In this document: one piece after another, positions 49,301 to 60,859 of the stretch
Layout of the letters: each line of letters opens with the position of its first letter
Numbering within the stretch: position 1 is the first letter of the stretch
Origin: Punica granatum
Lineage: Eukaryota > Streptophyta > Magnoliopsida > Myrtales > Lythraceae
Direction of reading: 5' to 3'
Assembly: GCF_007655135.1 (NCBI RefSeq)
Contig: NC_045131.1
Coordinates: 9,842,001 to 9,906,000, forward strand
Length of the DNA stretch: 64,000 nt
Made by a program: the position numbers and the translations under genes
Notes under the pieces: model-generated
The model's database searches: none
Seen by the model: the letters and a program-made list of their open reading frames with translations, nothing else
What the model was told of the DNA's origin: nothing

Positions 49301-51109
49301 CTTGAATTGGCAGCAGTAGTGTTTGCTCTCAAACTCTGGAGACATTACCTGTATGGAGCAACATGTGAGATTTATACAGATCACAAGAGTTTGAAGTATT
49401 TGTTCACTCAGAAAGAACTCAACTTGAGACAGCGGAGATGGATGGAATTAATTAAAGATTACGACTGCACAATCAACTATCATCCGGGGAAGGCAAATGT
49501 CGTGGCAGACGCACTGAGCCGGAAATCATCAGCAAGATTAGCAGGTATGTGGAGTGTTCACGACACACTTCTTAACGAGTTTAGGTCATTGAAAGTTAAA
49601 TTAGAGACGACCGAATATGGGGCATTGATGGCTATCTATGATATGAAACCAGTGTTAATTAATCGAATTCGAGCAGCGCAACAAGGAGATCCATTTTTAA
49701 TAGAAATGAAAAACAAAATAAAGGAGGGCAAGGTAAAGGAAGGCAAGAAATTTGAATTTCTCTTGAAGGAGGATGACACACTTATGTTCGGGAATCGGAT
49801 CTGCGTACCTGACGATATTGAATTAAAGAGAGAGATTCTTGCACAAGCCCATAGCTCACCATATGCGGTGCACCCGGGAAGTACTAAGATGTATTATAAT
49901 TTGAAGGGAAGTTATTGGTGGAACAACATGAAAAAGGATATAGTTGCATTTGTTGCTAAGTGTCTGGTGTGTCAACAGGTTAAGGCAGAACATCAACACC
50001 CGTCCGGATTATTACAGCCTCTTCCGGTTCCTGAATGGAAATGGGAAAAGATCACCATGGATTTTGTTTCGGGACTTCCTCGAACACGAAGGGGGCATGA
50101 TTCTATATGGGTGATAGTTGATAGACTAACAAAATCTGCTCACTTCTTACCGGTTAGAGCGACATTTGGTGCTGATCAACTGGCACAATTGTTCATTAAG
50201 GAGATTGTGAGGTTGCATGGGGTGCCAGTATCTATAGTGTCAGACAGAGGCTCCTATTTTACTTCAAGGTATTGGAATAGTTTTGTTCGTGCCATGGGTA
50301 CGAAGTTGAATTTGACCACTGCTTTTCATCCTCAGTCAGACGGGCAAAGCGAAAGGACCATTCAGACATTGGAGGATATGCTAAGAGCATGCGTTATAGA
50401 ATTTCATGGCAGTTGGGATGACTATCTACCTCTGATAGAATTCGCCTATAATAATAGTTACCAATCTAGTATTGGAATGGCTCCTTACGAGTCGCTTTAT
50501 GGTCGGGCTTGTCGAACACCTTTGTGCTGGAATGAGGTTGGAGAAAGGCAACTCACTGGACCAGAAATAGTCGACTTAACAACTGAAAAGGTCAAGGTTA
50601 TCAGGGAAAGATTAAAGACGGCTCAAGGACGACAGAAGAATTATGCGGATAAACGAAGAAAGGACCTCGAGTTTCAGGAAGGAGATCAGGTTTTCTTAAA
50701 AGTATCACCATGGAAGGGTATTATGAGATTTGGCAAGAAAGGAAAGCTTAGTCCCAGATATATCGGGCCATACGAGATTCTAGAGCGCATTGGGAAAGTG
50801 GCATATCGGTTAGCTCTACCCCCTGAACTATCCCGTATTCATAACGTGTTTCATGTGTCAATGTTGCGTAAGTATATACCGGACCCGTCCCATGTTCTGA
50901 GTTATCAACCGGTGGAATTAAATGAGGACTTGACGTATGAGGAAGAGCCAATGGAGATTTTAGATAGGAAAGAGCAGGTTCTTCGAACCAAGAGAATCCC
51001 ATTAGTGAAGGTGTTGTGGAGAAGTCATACGAGAGAAGAGGCCACTTGGGAACCCGAGGATTCTATGAGAGTTACATATCCATATCTTTTTTCGATATCA
51101 GGTAAATAA
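46301..51109 (+). CDS. Ty3/Gypsy gag-pol polyprotein
   Basis: Uninterrupted frame of 1602 residues. In order: a retrotransposon gag domain (about 130-260); a Cys/His region with zinc knuckles [14 protein letters not shown] (about 358) and [14 protein letters not shown] (about 383); aspartic protease with DPGSTHS (about 482); reverse transcriptase with the catalytic FIDD (about 816); RNase H with SDASH (about 965) and the DALSR end; integrase with an HHCC zinc finger (1180-1220) and the D,D,E triad in MDF, SDRG and SER (about 1252, 1313 and 1347); and a C-terminal chromodomain-like [19 protein letters not shown] (about 1567). No stop or frameshift in 4.8 kb suggests a young element. The protein could act in trans, although the missing 5' LTR removes this copy's own promoter. 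Confidence 0.95.
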   Translation: MGPKRAGRGRHRYRAVEGLADPNAPQPMTEDQVSQAPQEAAAAPIEQDPPIHQTLAAMTRLVEQQAQLIEQQTAFFQRQAAQPSASTSQIELQLTPYERFRKYGPPNFSGSADPIEAENWIVGMERIFSIMEVSDTQRVALASFMLEGDAQYWWEATQRRLDPNSLHVITWVEFTQAFYNKYFPASFRRTKEREFLNLKQGELSVAEYELKFTKLSRFAPTLVGDETSKCSRFLDGLNLNIRSRLSVLEIPLFSDLYNKAIIAEEDLREEVSQREQSRTRPSSSVVAGFYRPPKRGGFTQSFNKGKSTYQQGPKWSHQDQGITSQSERSYGGANPSRRQNCQNCGRIHSGVCQIQSGGCFHCGRRDHLRNNCPQLKSEKVTCFRCGMKGHMQRDCRQPTISASSSANVGNRPLTMRGHGQVSSNKSFQSRGGGSMVSSAGQANRPITQGRVFTLTKRDADATPTVVTGTLNLFNKPAHVLIDPGSTHSYISLSYAMHSNRPQESLDSCMSIATPTGESVVVGEVYRSCMLQLGDKEMLVDLIPLSIWDFDVILGMDWLASHHASVECYKKEVIFRIPDEPEFKFHGDQLSVPFKFISFLKASKLLEKGCEAYLAYVVATEVDSRKLSEIPVVCKFPDVFPNELPGLPPDREIEFTIELEPGTAPISRAPYRMAPSELKELKVQLQELLENGFIRPSVSPWGAPVLFVKKKDGSLRLCIDYRQLNRVTVRNKYPLPRIDDLFDQLLGATVFSKIDLRSGYHQLKIKDSDVPKTAFRTRYGHYEFLVMPFGLTNAPAAFMDLMNRVFQSYLDQFVVVFIDDILVYSRNRDEHEEHLRVVLQFLRERKLYAKFSKCEFWLDQVGFLGHVISGDGVSVDPAKIEAILNWSRPTSVTEVRSFLGLAGYYRRFVEGFSLIAAPLTRLTRKSVKFEWTYEYEQSFHELKKRLTTAPVLIIPSTNEGFVIYSDASHQGLGCVLMQNGKVVAYASRQLRNHEKNYPTHDLELAAVVFALKLWRHYLYGATCEIYTDHKSLKYLFTQKELNLRQRRWMELIKDYDCTINYHPGKANVVADALSRKSSARLAGMWSVHDTLLNEFRSLKVKLETTEYGALMAIYDMKPVLINRIRAAQQGDPFLIEMKNKIKEGKVKEGKKFEFLLKEDDTLMFGNRICVPDDIELKREILAQAHSSPYAVHPGSTKMYYNLKGSYWWNNMKKDIVAFVAKCLVCQQVKAEHQHPSGLLQPLPVPEWKWEKITMDFVSGLPRTRRGHDSIWVIVDRLTKSAHFLPVRATFGADQLAQLFIKEIVRLHGVPVSIVSDRGSYFTSRYWNSFVRAMGTKLNLTTAFHPQSDGQSERTIQTLEDMLRACVIEFHGSWDDYLPLIEFAYNNSYQSSIGMAPYESLYGRACRTPLCWNEVGERQLTGPEIVDLTTEKVKVIRERLKTAQGRQKNYADKRRKDLEFQEGDQVFLKVSPWKGIMRFGKKGKLSPRYIGPYEILERIGKVAYRLALPPELSRIHNVFHVSMLRKYIPDPSHVLSYQPVELNEDLTYEEEPMEILDRKEQVLRTKRIPLVKVLWRSHTREEATWEPEDSMRVTYPYLFSISGK

Positions 51110-51143
51110 TTTCGGGGGCGAAATTTTTATTAGTGGGGGAGAT

Positions 51144-51722
51144 TGTGAGACCGGTCAACCGAACATATATATATATATATACATATAACATATACAAATA
51201 CATGCTTACGTAATATACATGTAAATTATACACCATGAATTTTTGTGGCTGGAAAAATATAATAATAAATAAATAAATAAAAAGAGGGGTAGCAAGGGAC
51301 CCCACGTGTACTTCATTCTCTCCCTCAGTAACCCACCGCCATTGACCTTTTCTTTTCGATTTCTGCTGTGTTCTCTGCTGAAATAGTAGAAGGAAAAACA
51401 GAGCAGAACAGAGGGAGAGAGAGAGAGAGACAGAGAGAGCTAAGGTGCAAAGTTAGAGGAGAATTGAGGGAAACGAAGTAAGGAGAGTCGGGATTTGGGA
51501 AACAAACCTCAGAATTGAAGCTGAAAGTTGCAATTGCGTAGATAAACAACATGGTTTGGTATGTTCAAGCTGAAATAGTTGTGTTGGTTGTGTTTGTTGT
51601 CTTATTTCTATTTGTTCTTTGGATTATCTTGCATGTGGGTAATATAGATTGTTTTATGTTGAATTTCACTTAAGCAACTAGAGGAGTTTAAGTTCCTACG
51701 ATCATCTATGCCTTCTTGAAAG

Positions 51723-51754
<32 letters not shown>

Positions 51755-53602
51755 GGCGTATATATAAACATGTATATGCATATATCTTGTTCTTTGAGCC
51801 AATTGATAATTAGAGGTTGGTAAAATAATTCCCAATAATGCCAATTCAATTTCTGACTTGGGGAGTGTTCTTGCATAGAAATTTTCCGTAGGATTAACTG
51901 AGGTTGCTTACTGTGAAGTTTAAGGGAAGTGTTGGAAGTGGAAATCTGTTTTGAGTAATAAGTTGAATAAGTTGGATTGATAATTCGATATAGTATTTTA
52001 GGAGCTGAGTTTTGTCGAGGCAATGGCTTGCCGTTACTGTGGTGCTGGAGTGTTTTATAGTTATTTTAATAAGCTAAAAATTTGGAGTTGTGTTCATGAG
52101 ATGATAAGAACACTTGTCATTTGCTTAGAGTTGGTTGTATGAGTTCACTAAGGCAACAAATTGAAGAAGTTAGATGTTTTTGCTTGATGGTTAATTGGGT
52201 ATGGAGACCAACTTTATTGGGTTGCTGCATAGTTGCTTATTAACAATTGAATATCGAGCCTCTTCGAATTTACTAATTCAAAATGATTATGAGATAATAA
52301 CATGTTTTAATGAGGAATTGAGGAGTGAGGAGAATTGAGTAATGATTGGTGGATAATAAGGAGTAGAGAGTGGGATGAACCGGTGTATGGAAGTAATTTT
52401 AGCTTTAATAAAAATGGAGAAACAATTAAACGGACTAGCATGTAATGTCATTATTATGCATATTATCTTATTGTTATGTGGGTGCTTGTGATTAATAGGA
52501 ACAAGAGAGTTGAATTGATGTATATTTATGTTTTTATTAGGTATATTATCTAACATTTGTGCTTGGATATGAATAGGGGCTGAGGAGACCGAGATTATAC
52601 AACCAGACAGCTCGACTCATTGAGTTATCATTTTGAGGGGTCTTAGTGAGTACTTTCTTCCATCGTAAAATGATAGTAAATACTTATATGTGTTGTTATA
52701 GAAGTGGAGGTGACTAAATGATTGAGGAATATAGTTGATATATGTGTTTGAGTATGCTAGTAGTATTGTGTGATTATAGCTATGAGGCCGTTGGACCCGG
52801 CGGAATAGCAAAATGGGCACGAATGGCCGCTGGACCCGGCGGAATAGCAAAAAGAGGCACGAACGGCCGCTGGACCCGGCGGAATAGCAAAAAGGGGCAC
52901 GAACGGCCGCTGGACCCGGCGGAATAGCAAAAGGGGGCACGAACGGCCGCTGGACCCGGCAGAATAGCAAAAGGGGCACGAACGGCCGTTGGACCCGGCG
53001 GAATAGAAAAATGGGCCCCTTTATGAGATATGATGATGAAGATAGGCGTATAATTTACTTGAGATTTGTTTGTTGAGTTAGTTGTATGAACGGATTAGGT
53101 TGGTATTAGACTCAATATTGCGGTAGAGTATATATATATATATATATTTGATTGACTATGAATTATGAGTGTATTAATTCATTTTACTTTGGAATATCGT
53201 ACTCACAGAGATGCAGCTCACCCCCTGCATATATTTTTCCAGGAGAGCTAGGAGCTCGACTAATCGCACAGGATATCTTTTTGAACAACGGGGATCGGCG
53301 CCAAGGGATCTTTTGCAGTAGGGCCACTCCTAGTATAAGTAGTAAGTTCTTGTAGAATGTTAAAATTAAGTTACGACCTGAAACTTTTGTTTAGTTGGGT
53401 TAGTGATATGGTTGTGGAAAGTACTCTCTTGAGAGTTATATATATATCCAAACCGGCTGAATTGGTTATATGCTTTTGATATGGCTTGCTAAATTGGTTA
53501 ACTATTTGGGAGGTGGAAAACATGTTATGAATAAATTGTTTATGTGATAATGGATATCGAGAAAACATAGGGAAAACTCTGCTGAAATTTCAGGTCGTGA
53601 CA
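51144..53602 (+). repeat. 3' long terminal repeat
   Basis: 2459 bp, starting TG and ending CA directly after the polypurine tract. It contains an AT run (51167-51180), a GA-rich stretch (about 51415-51440), another AT run (51723-51751) and a GC-rich minisatellite (52786-53020). No second copy was found in the window, so its age cannot be measured by LTR comparison. Confidence 0.85.
52786..53021 (+). repeat. 39-40 bp minisatellite in the LTR, six units
   Basis: Units begin GGCCGYTGGACCCGGCGGAA at 52786, 52825, 52865, 52905, 52945 and 52984; the last is incomplete. The spacing is 39-40 bp without spacers. They are GC-rich in an AT-rich LTR. The repeated peptides seen on the minus strand are a by-product of the repeat and not a gene. 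Confidence 0.93.
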
Positions 53603-53756
53603 TCATCGACATAGCAATAAGGGTATAATTGAAACCTATGCGCCTAGGAAGTGCATACTCTATAGATAAGCCAACATCGAATTAAACTACGTACTACAAA
53701 CACGGTACAGACTCGCACCAAAACCTCTGAACACATAGTAGTTGGGCAAGAAACTT
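53603..53756. other. Unmatched 154-bp segment after the LTR
   Basis: Lies between the 3' LTR end and the resumption of P-block similarity. It has no counterpart in the first P-block copy, where the truncated hAT element occupies this position. It may be original host sequence deleted from the first copy. Confidence 0.4.
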
Positions 53757-55274
53757 ATTAACCCTCGATTTTTTTTTCGATGTGAATTCTTATATCTGGA
53801 AGCCCAATTGGGCTTCAACTAATTCAGTTGAACCGGGTCGGCCCACTATGAGATAAAACTTTCTGAACGTGAATTTTATGCATTCAGAAGGATTCGAACC
53901 TAAGACTTTGCTTAAGTGGAATAAACACCTAATCACTTGAATCAATCTACATTGGTTAATCCTTTGATTATTTTGATGAGTAATAACCATCGACATTGAT
54001 ATAGATTTCATATGGAACAAGGGAATTTTATTATATGTATGTATATATAGCAAGATAAATCATTAGGTGTGGAAGTAGATGTATTAGACCATAGACCATT
54101 ACTGGAAACACATACAAACGAGAAGTTCTTGAGTGATTCTATTTCGTCGCGTAATGTGATGAAACGCCAATTAAATTGCATGAAACATGAGTATTAGTGC
54201 TGATCACTTCGATAATTGTCATAATTATTCTTCATTACAAGATTGTTATTAGTTTTTCATTATCATGTCATTTGAGGTAGGATTGTCTAAAAAGTTTCTC
54301 CGTACAAACCCAAACTTAGATTTAATCAGATGCCATTATCACCTGTGGACTAGGCCAGCCGAAGACTACGGCTCTTTTTTTTTTTCTTTTTCTTTTTTTA
54401 AATTGGAGTGCATCACCTTGTATCGGGAATCTCAATGGCGCCCGACTAGCCTAGGTTCAATTTAGATCTACACGTAAGTGGTAAAACTCCCTCAATCATA
54501 ATTTCTTTTTCTTTTACAAGATTTGAATTCAAAACCTTACTTGAGATTGAGAAGAACAAGGTCAAATCACTTGAACTAATTCACCTTGGTAAAACTAGAG
54601 CTCCTATATAGGTAGGAAAGATGAATCCTCAAACCACCTTCTCAGCAAATTGGAGAAAGGTTCTTTCTCTGTTCCAAAAACCATGATTTTAGTGTTCAGT
54701 TTAGTACCCGCCAACTTGGACACCCTTCACCCGACTCCATGCATACGAAGCACGAGCAACGCTTTTATATATACGAGTCCAGGCTTCGCATATTAGTATC
54801 TTATCGAATAGTGCCACAAGATTTTGCCAGATTATATACACTCGTAACATATGTAGTGCCATCTTACCATGGCATGAAGTAAGGATTCAAATCATTTTAG
54901 CATCATCGGCTATCCCGGGTGTCAGCTGTCAGTCTATCTGGTACCTATTGAATACTAGATTGTACCAAAAGTGTCTAATAATTACTTGAAAAAAAAAACT
55001 GAAAAATTATTACTTGCATTAGAAATTTTTTTTTTGCTAAGTTATGTATGTGCATTCATTTGTCTGTTCCTAATCCAAATGACGGGGCGGGTGAGTTTCT
55101 TCAACCTTTTTTTTCCTATTTTAATTATTGGGATCTTCACATTGACTGAAGTCTTCCTTGTAGCTCGACGTCGCTTCTCTGAAAAGGACAGCAGCTAACA
55201 TTTGATAAAACATCACAGATACGATAACTCGAAATTGTAAGTGTAATCCTTCCACGATAGAGGATCGATCTGCG
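53757..55274. repeat. P-block right part (second copy)
   Basis: Matches 32868-34379 with scattered substitutions and small indels, including the two dispersed-repeat copies (53797-53962 and 54425-54600). It runs on without a break into the GDSL 5' fragment, as in the first copy. Confidence 0.8.
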
Positions 55275-55611
55275 ACTTTGACAGAGCGGTTGTATGTATA
55301 GCATGGTGAGCACGGAAGGCACATGTGCTCCGCATATACGTCACATATTCTAGTGCAAATGTGGGAAGAATCTGTTTAGCTGGACAAGCCGGAAATAAGC
55401 AACCGTCTCCTGATGGGTCCTCACGGCTTGCCTTGTCATGATCAATGAGAAAATCGCCATATAAGCACTTCTGATACTGCATGCACACATGCACGGGAGT
55501 TCTTGGAATTTACATTTTAATGGCAAGCTCTCAGGTTCCAGCTTCATGGTGTACGCTTCTTCGAATAGTCATAGCACTGATGATATTCACCTCCAGTCGG
55601 CAGCTCGCCGA
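55275..55611 (+). pseudogene. GDSL 5' fragment (copy 3)
   Basis: Matches 34380-34727 and 42809-43151. It stops at the same AGT junction with germin 3' flank as copy 2, so that junction formed once and was then duplicated. Confidence 0.87.
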
Positions 55612-55966
55612 GTAGTTCAATGCCATTTAGAAGCATTGGGTCCACATATGTTCAGGAAGCGCACCCTTAATGGATTTTTGACTATTCCATGGATGGAGTT
55701 AACATCTTCTTCAGATTATGTGTACTTGTGTAGTTGATGAATCTTTCCGTGATCAATATAAGCATGTAAAATAGATCAGCAAAACTCATACTTAAGAAAA
55801 CAGCAGACAAATATAATATGTTATCATATAGAATCGGTACACGAAGCAGCAGGGGGATAGAGAAGCTGCTGTCTTATTGCGAATCAAATTCAATAACGAA
55901 TTTGGCCAAAAAAAGAAAAAACAATAATGAATGTCTTCGAAATAATGGTTCTGTTGGAGGAAGATA

Positions 55967-56638
55967 CTAATTGTTGTCCCACCAGAACTGCGCCTGAAGC
56001 TTGTCCACAACCTTCTTGTCCACTTGGAAGGCTTTGGTCAGAACATTATAGTTGATGGGAGGGTTCGACCCGAACAATGAGTTTGCGATCGTTATAACTC
56101 CAGGATTCTGACTGCTCAGGCCTGCGAATGCCACAGCGTTGGTCTTCCCAATATTGAGTTGGAAATGGATCAGCCCTTCAGGAAACACGAACACATCTCC
56201 CTTCTTGAGGTACTTGGTGAAGAGCTTGTTCTCAAGCTGGTTCGAAGTCACGAATCCGACATATAACTCTCCCTCGACAACCACCAGAATCTCAGTGGCA
56301 CGAGGGTGCGTGTGAGGTGGGTTCAGACCATAAGGAGCATAGTCGATGCGAGCAAGAGATATTCCTAACGTATTAAGCCCCGGGATTTGGTCCACATTCA
56401 CGGCCGTGACCTTCGACCCGAGCGGGTTTGACGTGTTCCCAGGCTTCTGGAGGCCCGAGTAGAAGAAATCTTCTGCTCTGGCAAGGTTCGGGTCCTTGCA
56501 GAACTTTCCATTCACAAAGACTGCAGATTTTGGGTCTTTGATTGCTACACAGATGTCCTGAAGTGGGCTTGGGTCGGATGCGAAGCAAAGAGAGGAAGCA
56601 AAAGCCAAGAGGGAGAATATCAGCACGAGCTTCATCAT
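55967..56638 (-). CDS. Germin-like protein C
   Basis: Intact one-exon frame of 223 residues, identical in protein to germin-like B, and identical in DNA over every part I compared. It has the same signal peptide, disulfide cysteines and four Mn-ligand residues (His109, His111, Glu116, His158). A TATA box, read on the minus strand, lies at 56722-56731. It belongs to the 2.7-kb duplicated block (55275-57967) and is separated from B by the retrotransposon. Near-identical flanks mean that sequence-based expression data cannot easily separate B from C. Confidence 0.95.
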   Translation of the reverse strand: MMKLVLIFSLLAFASSLCFASDPSPLQDICVAIKDPKSAVFVNGKFCKDPNLARAEDFFYSGLQKPGNTSNPLGSKVTAVNVDQIPGLNTLGISLARIDYAPYGLNPPHTHPRATEILVVVEGELYVGFVTSNQLENKLFTKYLKKGDVFVFPEGLIHFQLNIGKTNAVAFAGLSSQNPGVITIANSLFGSNPPINYNVLTKAFQVDKKVVDKLQAQFWWDNN

Positions 56639-57967
56639 TGCTGATGGCGAACTACAACTTGGATTCTTCGAGTTGTTATTTGCTTGTGTTGAGGAGTGAG
56701 ATCTTCGTAAGAAGAAGAGATCTATTTATAGATAATAACAATCATTGACTTTGTCCAAATAATTAAATTAAATTAAATGTTAGCAGGTAGAGGTCGCAAG
56801 GTCTTCATTGGGTAAATTATATGTTTTTCTTTTTAAATTAAAGGGAGAACTCGTCCACGACCAGCCAAAGACATCTTCTAAGTCTATCTATTCTTAAATA
56901 TTCGTCATTTGTCCGTGTCAAATTTTGCCGGGAAGATTTCTGTAAGTTGGAGAAAATTGAATGGAACCACTTCCACGTTGAGCAGAAGGCCATAGACTGA
57001 TTAAGTTGATTTAACTTTCGAGAGGGACATTTGTTCCACGGGCAGTTTGATATTTACTTGGAAGATGAACTATCTGCAAGCACGAATGAGATATCGGTTG
57101 GATCATGAGCCTACATTCGGATATTGTATAACTGCTGTCCGCTCAGACGACATAATGAAGGCATCCAATTGGCTCGATAAAGGCTGCTTGAGCCATAGGA
57201 AACAACACACTTGAATTTCCAGAAAGGTACAAATTATTTTGTGCTTCTACTGACCGTTGCTGCAATTTCCTCGAGAACAGCCCAATGATTTTGTGTCGAC
57301 TGATTAGTGATCTCACATTTCTGTTTTGGTTGCATAAAGAAGCAGCTGATATTGTCTTTTTCATGTGGATTTCCAGGCAGATGCTCGGAGAATATTAGTG
57401 AAGAAGCTCATTGATCTCAGTTATGGGGGAGGCCGAAACATGTCAGCTCAATAGCGAAGTCTGATCTTCTCGTAGAGAGATTCAATTTCTCGATGCCGGT
57501 GGTCGAAATGGCACGTTCAGTTTACTGCATAGAAACACAGCTACTGCAGTGCTAATTTTAATTGATACCACATGCGCCACGACTTGTACCTGCCGACGCG
57601 ACGGAAGGTTTTTTCCGTTGTTCTTCGACGGATCATGTATAAATATATAATTAATTGTGGGACAAATACAGATATGTACGCCCTGCTTAAAAAGGATTTT
57701 TGGCGCCTTAGGGGACAATAATGATTCATGAAGGAGAGAAAATTCTCCTCTTCCCTTTTCTCCTCAATGTTATTTGTCAGTCCTTTTTTTTTCCCTTAAA
57801 TTTCTGCAATTGGAAATTTCGACATTCATTATGTACTTTCACAATATCATCCGGACGTGTTTAGTATTTCATTTGAACTTTCCAATAGATATCGTATTCG
57901 TTTGACTGAGGTAGAGTTTAACATCATAGTTTAGCTCAACACTTTGCTCGTTTAACATCGGCAATAT
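56639..57967 (-). promoter_or_regulatory. Germin C upstream region (duplicated)
   Basis: Almost base-for-base copy of 44177-45507. The similarity ends at 57967 (CAATATG), after which unique DNA leads to the RFL-PPR gene. Confidence 0.8.
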
Positions 57968-58059
57968 GTTGCGTTTTGAAAAGGGACTAAATTACTTAAC
58001 TCGACACAGTTGACCTGAGATAAAGGATAGGGCAGCGTTGCTGATTCGGCATAAATTTT

Positions 58060-60039
58060 GTGGTCATGTTGCAAGAAACTAAAACTATGGGGGTTGAAAT
58101 CCATATTTCCAAGAGTTCAGTTTCTTCTACTTTCGACTCCGTCGGTTTTGTCTCGTCTCTGTTGAAACAGAGAGTGTCCGAGCGAGGATGTGGAGGAGTC
58201 GGAGCTTCAACTTGCGCTGCAGCTCTTCGATTTCAAGCCGGTAGTCATCATCAAGTTGTTGCTCCTCTGCTTCGCGATGACCCTCAGGTATGCAATTTCA
58301 CGGCTGCCAGAGCTGTCAAGCACGAAATCGAGGGGCCGAGAACCCTTGATGAGGTTCTGAATTGCTTCCATAGCATGACCCTCATTCAGCCTCCGCCTCA
58401 TGTTTTTGAGTTTTGCCGTCTCTTGGGAGCAGTTGTGAGGATGAGGCACTACTCCGCTGCGATTAGTTTGATCGAACGCATGGATGTGTTAGGGCTCGCC
58501 TGCCATATCTTTATCTGGAATATCTTTATAAATTGCCTCTGCCATCTCAAGGAAGTGGATCTCGGTTTCTCTGCTTTGGCTAAACTGATCAAACTTGGGC
58601 TTCGACCAGATTCTGTCACCCTGAATACTCTGGTCAATGGGCTTTGTTCCAAAGGTATAATTTCTAGAGCAGTGATGCTTGCTGATGAGATGTTGAACTT
58701 TGGGTTCGAGCCCGACTCATTCACTTGTGCAACAATTATAAAGGGTTTGGTGAGAAATGGCACGACCGACCTTGCCGTCGGATTGATCGGCAAGTGGGAA
58801 AAAGTGAGCGGCAGCCTGGACTCATTTGCTTATAATGCCACCATTCATGGGCTATGCAAGGAGGGACGAGTAATTGAGGCTTTCAACCTCTTTAACAAAA
58901 TGGTTCCCCAAGGCATTCAACCCGACATTGTCACTTATAACTCTCTTATTCACGGTCTTTGTTGTGCGGTCCAGTGGAAACAGGCTGTCCTCCTGTCATA
59001 TAAGATGGGCGGTAAGGATTTTGCACCATATTTTTTGACTTATAACTCCTTGCTGCATGCTGTATGCCAGCTAGGTCGGTGGAAAGAAGCCAGCACTCTG
59101 TTGAAACAAATGGTGGCGGAGGAGATCCAACCAGATGTCGTTACTTATAACACTTTGATTTGGGGTCGGTGCAACTTGGGCCAATGGCATGAGGTCCAGA
59201 TACTGTTTCAGGAGATGGTGCAGAGGGGAATACTTCCGAACATAAATACATTCAGTATTTTGGTGGATGCATTCTGTAAAGAAGGGCAACCTTCGGAAGC
59301 AGAACACGTCTTCGAAATGACAGCCCAGAAAGGTGCGGAGCCCAATGTAGTCACGTACAATTCAATAATTGATGGCTATTTCCTTCATAATCGTGTGGAT
59401 GCTGCTGCTAAGCTATTCGGCCTGATGATTGAACGGAATTATGCTCCTAATGTTGTCACTTATAATGCATTGATCAATGGATATTGCAAGTCCAAACAAA
59501 TCGATAAAGCATGGCTTCTATATCAAGAAATGCTTGACGAGGGTTTGATTCCTGATGTGGTGACGCACATGACTCTCATCAGGGGCTTCTGCCTCGTTGG
59601 GAATTTGCATGCTGCAGAGCAGCTATTTGAGAAGATACAATCTCCAAACGTCCAAAGTTACGCTATTATGTTAGATGGCTTGCGTAAAGCAAAACAAATG
59701 GACAAGGCAATTGCGATGTTTCAGCAAATGGAGAATCATAAGTTGGAGCCTAATATTGTGATTTACAATATACTTATCCATGGTCTATGCACTGCTGGGA
59801 AGCTTGATTCTGCAAGAGAACTCTTTGAAGTTTTGTCTGAAAAGAAAATTAAACCCAATGTCAAGGCTTTTACCGCATTGATAAATGGATTGTGTAATGA
59901 AGGTCATATAAGTGAAGCCTTCAGATTGTTTAATGAGAGGGAAGGGAGGGGATGTGTCCCGGATGTAGGCTCATACAATGTCTTGGTTAGAGGATTCATT
60001 AGGATTGGTGACAAGTTAAGGGTGGAGCAGTTGCTATGA
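58060..60039 (+). pseudogene. Restorer-of-fertility-like PPR gene, decayed at both ends
   Basis: 659-codon frame. From about residue 90 it matches RFL-type P-class PPR proteins (FEFCRLLGAVVRMRHYSAAI, then LGLRPDSVTLNTLVNGLC) and carries about fourteen PPR units up to residue 655. Such proteins act in mitochondria, where they process transcripts that cause cytoplasmic male sterility. Two ends are abnormal. The first ~75 residues of this frame look unlike any RFL, while another frame from the ATG at 58188 reads MWRSRSFNLRCSSSISSR, stop, SSSSCCSSASR, stop: a typical Ser/Arg presequence with two stops and a needed frame shift. At the other end, the TGA at 60037-60039 stands where Arg is expected, and the same frame goes on for 35 RFL-like codons to a stop at 60145-60147. 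It is probably a recent pseudogene; a shortened, untargeted protein cannot be excluded. Confidence 0.8.
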
Positions 60040-60147
60040 GAGATGAATCCGAAAGGTCTCCCTGCAGATGCATCAACAGCCGAACTCTTGCTTGATCTAT
60101 TATCAGATGATGCATCGATTCTACAACTATTACATGATATTTCATGA
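60040..60147 (+). other. Out-of-use C-terminal RFL tail
   Basis: Continues the PPR frame after the TGA: EMNPKGLPADASTAELLLDL, then a 15-residue tail to a TGA at 60145. This ADAST...LLLDLLS ending is characteristic of RFL proteins, which supports that the upstream TGA is a mutation (CGA to TGA). Confidence 0.8.
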
Positions 60148-60850
60148 ATCTGGAGGACATCTTCTGGGAGCGTTACTCATTTGGTAAATTCTTCTGTAGC
60201 TTTTGTAAAATTTCGTCTTTAAGCATGCATAAAACAAAGGTAACTGATGTCTCTTATCTTATATACACTTTGTTGTAGCTCTTAGCACAGTTCTTCCTGC
60301 ATGGCAAAAGGATTATTTTAGCCTCCAAATATCTACATCTATAGCTTATAATAAAGATGATGGTCATGGGTCATCTACAATCATTATAAATGCCTGCTCT
60401 AGCGTTGCTTGATTTGCTTATTGCTCGTACTTGACTTGCTTACTACTCTTGCCTGAAAGTAGTGATTACTCGTAGTAATCCTTCTAAAAAATTATTTTGG
60501 AGCTTGGTGTTGCTCATGATCTTCCATGTGAAGTATGATGGTGTTTCCATCACCTGAAGAGCAAAGCTACTGTTATCTCATTTTTAAGCTTGCTTGCTTG
60601 GAATGCTTGAGTTATGGATACGCTGATATTGCTTTACTTCTGCTCACTTGTGCTACTTGAGCTGCGTTGTGTCTCCCTCCCATCTTTGGTAGTCATGGAT
60701 GAACAGAATCTTAGCTCCGTCTCTCTTTCACCCCCTATATATGCTCCCACATTCCATGCACGATTTCATTTGCTTTCCAATAAGTTAAGTTGATCATGTT
60801 TAATGTTTAACTTTTCAGGTAAATACTGAAAAAGAGGAATAAGAATTACT
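60148..60850. other. PPR 3' flank
   Basis: Noncoding DNA between the RFL-PPR pseudogene and the LINE remnant. It contains several TACT/TGCTTG-type short repeats around 60400-60680. No gene recognised. Confidence 0.35.
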
Positions 60851-60859
60851 GTCAAAGCT

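Larger units (their letters stand above)
46116..53602 (+). mobile_element. Ty3/Gypsy chromovirus-type LTR retrotransposon lacking its 5' LTR
   Basis: The order is: a tRNA-primer-like site TATCAGAGC (46153-46161), gag-pol (46301-51109), a polypurine tract TGGGGGAGA just before 51144, then a 3' LTR from TGTGAGACC (51144) to GGTCGTGACA (53602). A matching 2.46-kb LTR should precede 46153, but only P-block DNA is found there; at most about 25 bp ending GTTGTTACA could be a remnant. The element interrupts the P-block: the left part ends at 46115 and the right part resumes at about 53757. Clade call (Tekay/Del-like) rests on the chromodomain-type C-terminus and long LTR. Confidence 0.9.

Noticed and set aside
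52617..52979. Minus-strand frame with repeated Pro/Arg peptides
   Set aside because: Produced by the 39-40 bp LTR minisatellite; not a gene.
52786..53021. Possible CRISPR-like array
   Set aside because: Units are contiguous and near identical with no spacers, and it lies in a plant LTR.
46116..53602. Endogenous pararetrovirus instead of LTR element
   Set aside because: Domain order with integrase after RNase H, a chromodomain-like end and a 3' LTR fit a Ty3/Gypsy retrotransposon; no movement protein was seen.
53880..53960. tRNA gene suggested by GATTCGAAC
   Set aside because: No cloverleaf or A box could be drawn; the motif belongs to the dispersed repeat.
58060..58285. N-terminal ~75 residues of the long RFL-PPR frame as real protein
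   Set aside because: The alternative frame holds a recognisable mitochondrial presequence, so this reading is probably a shadow.
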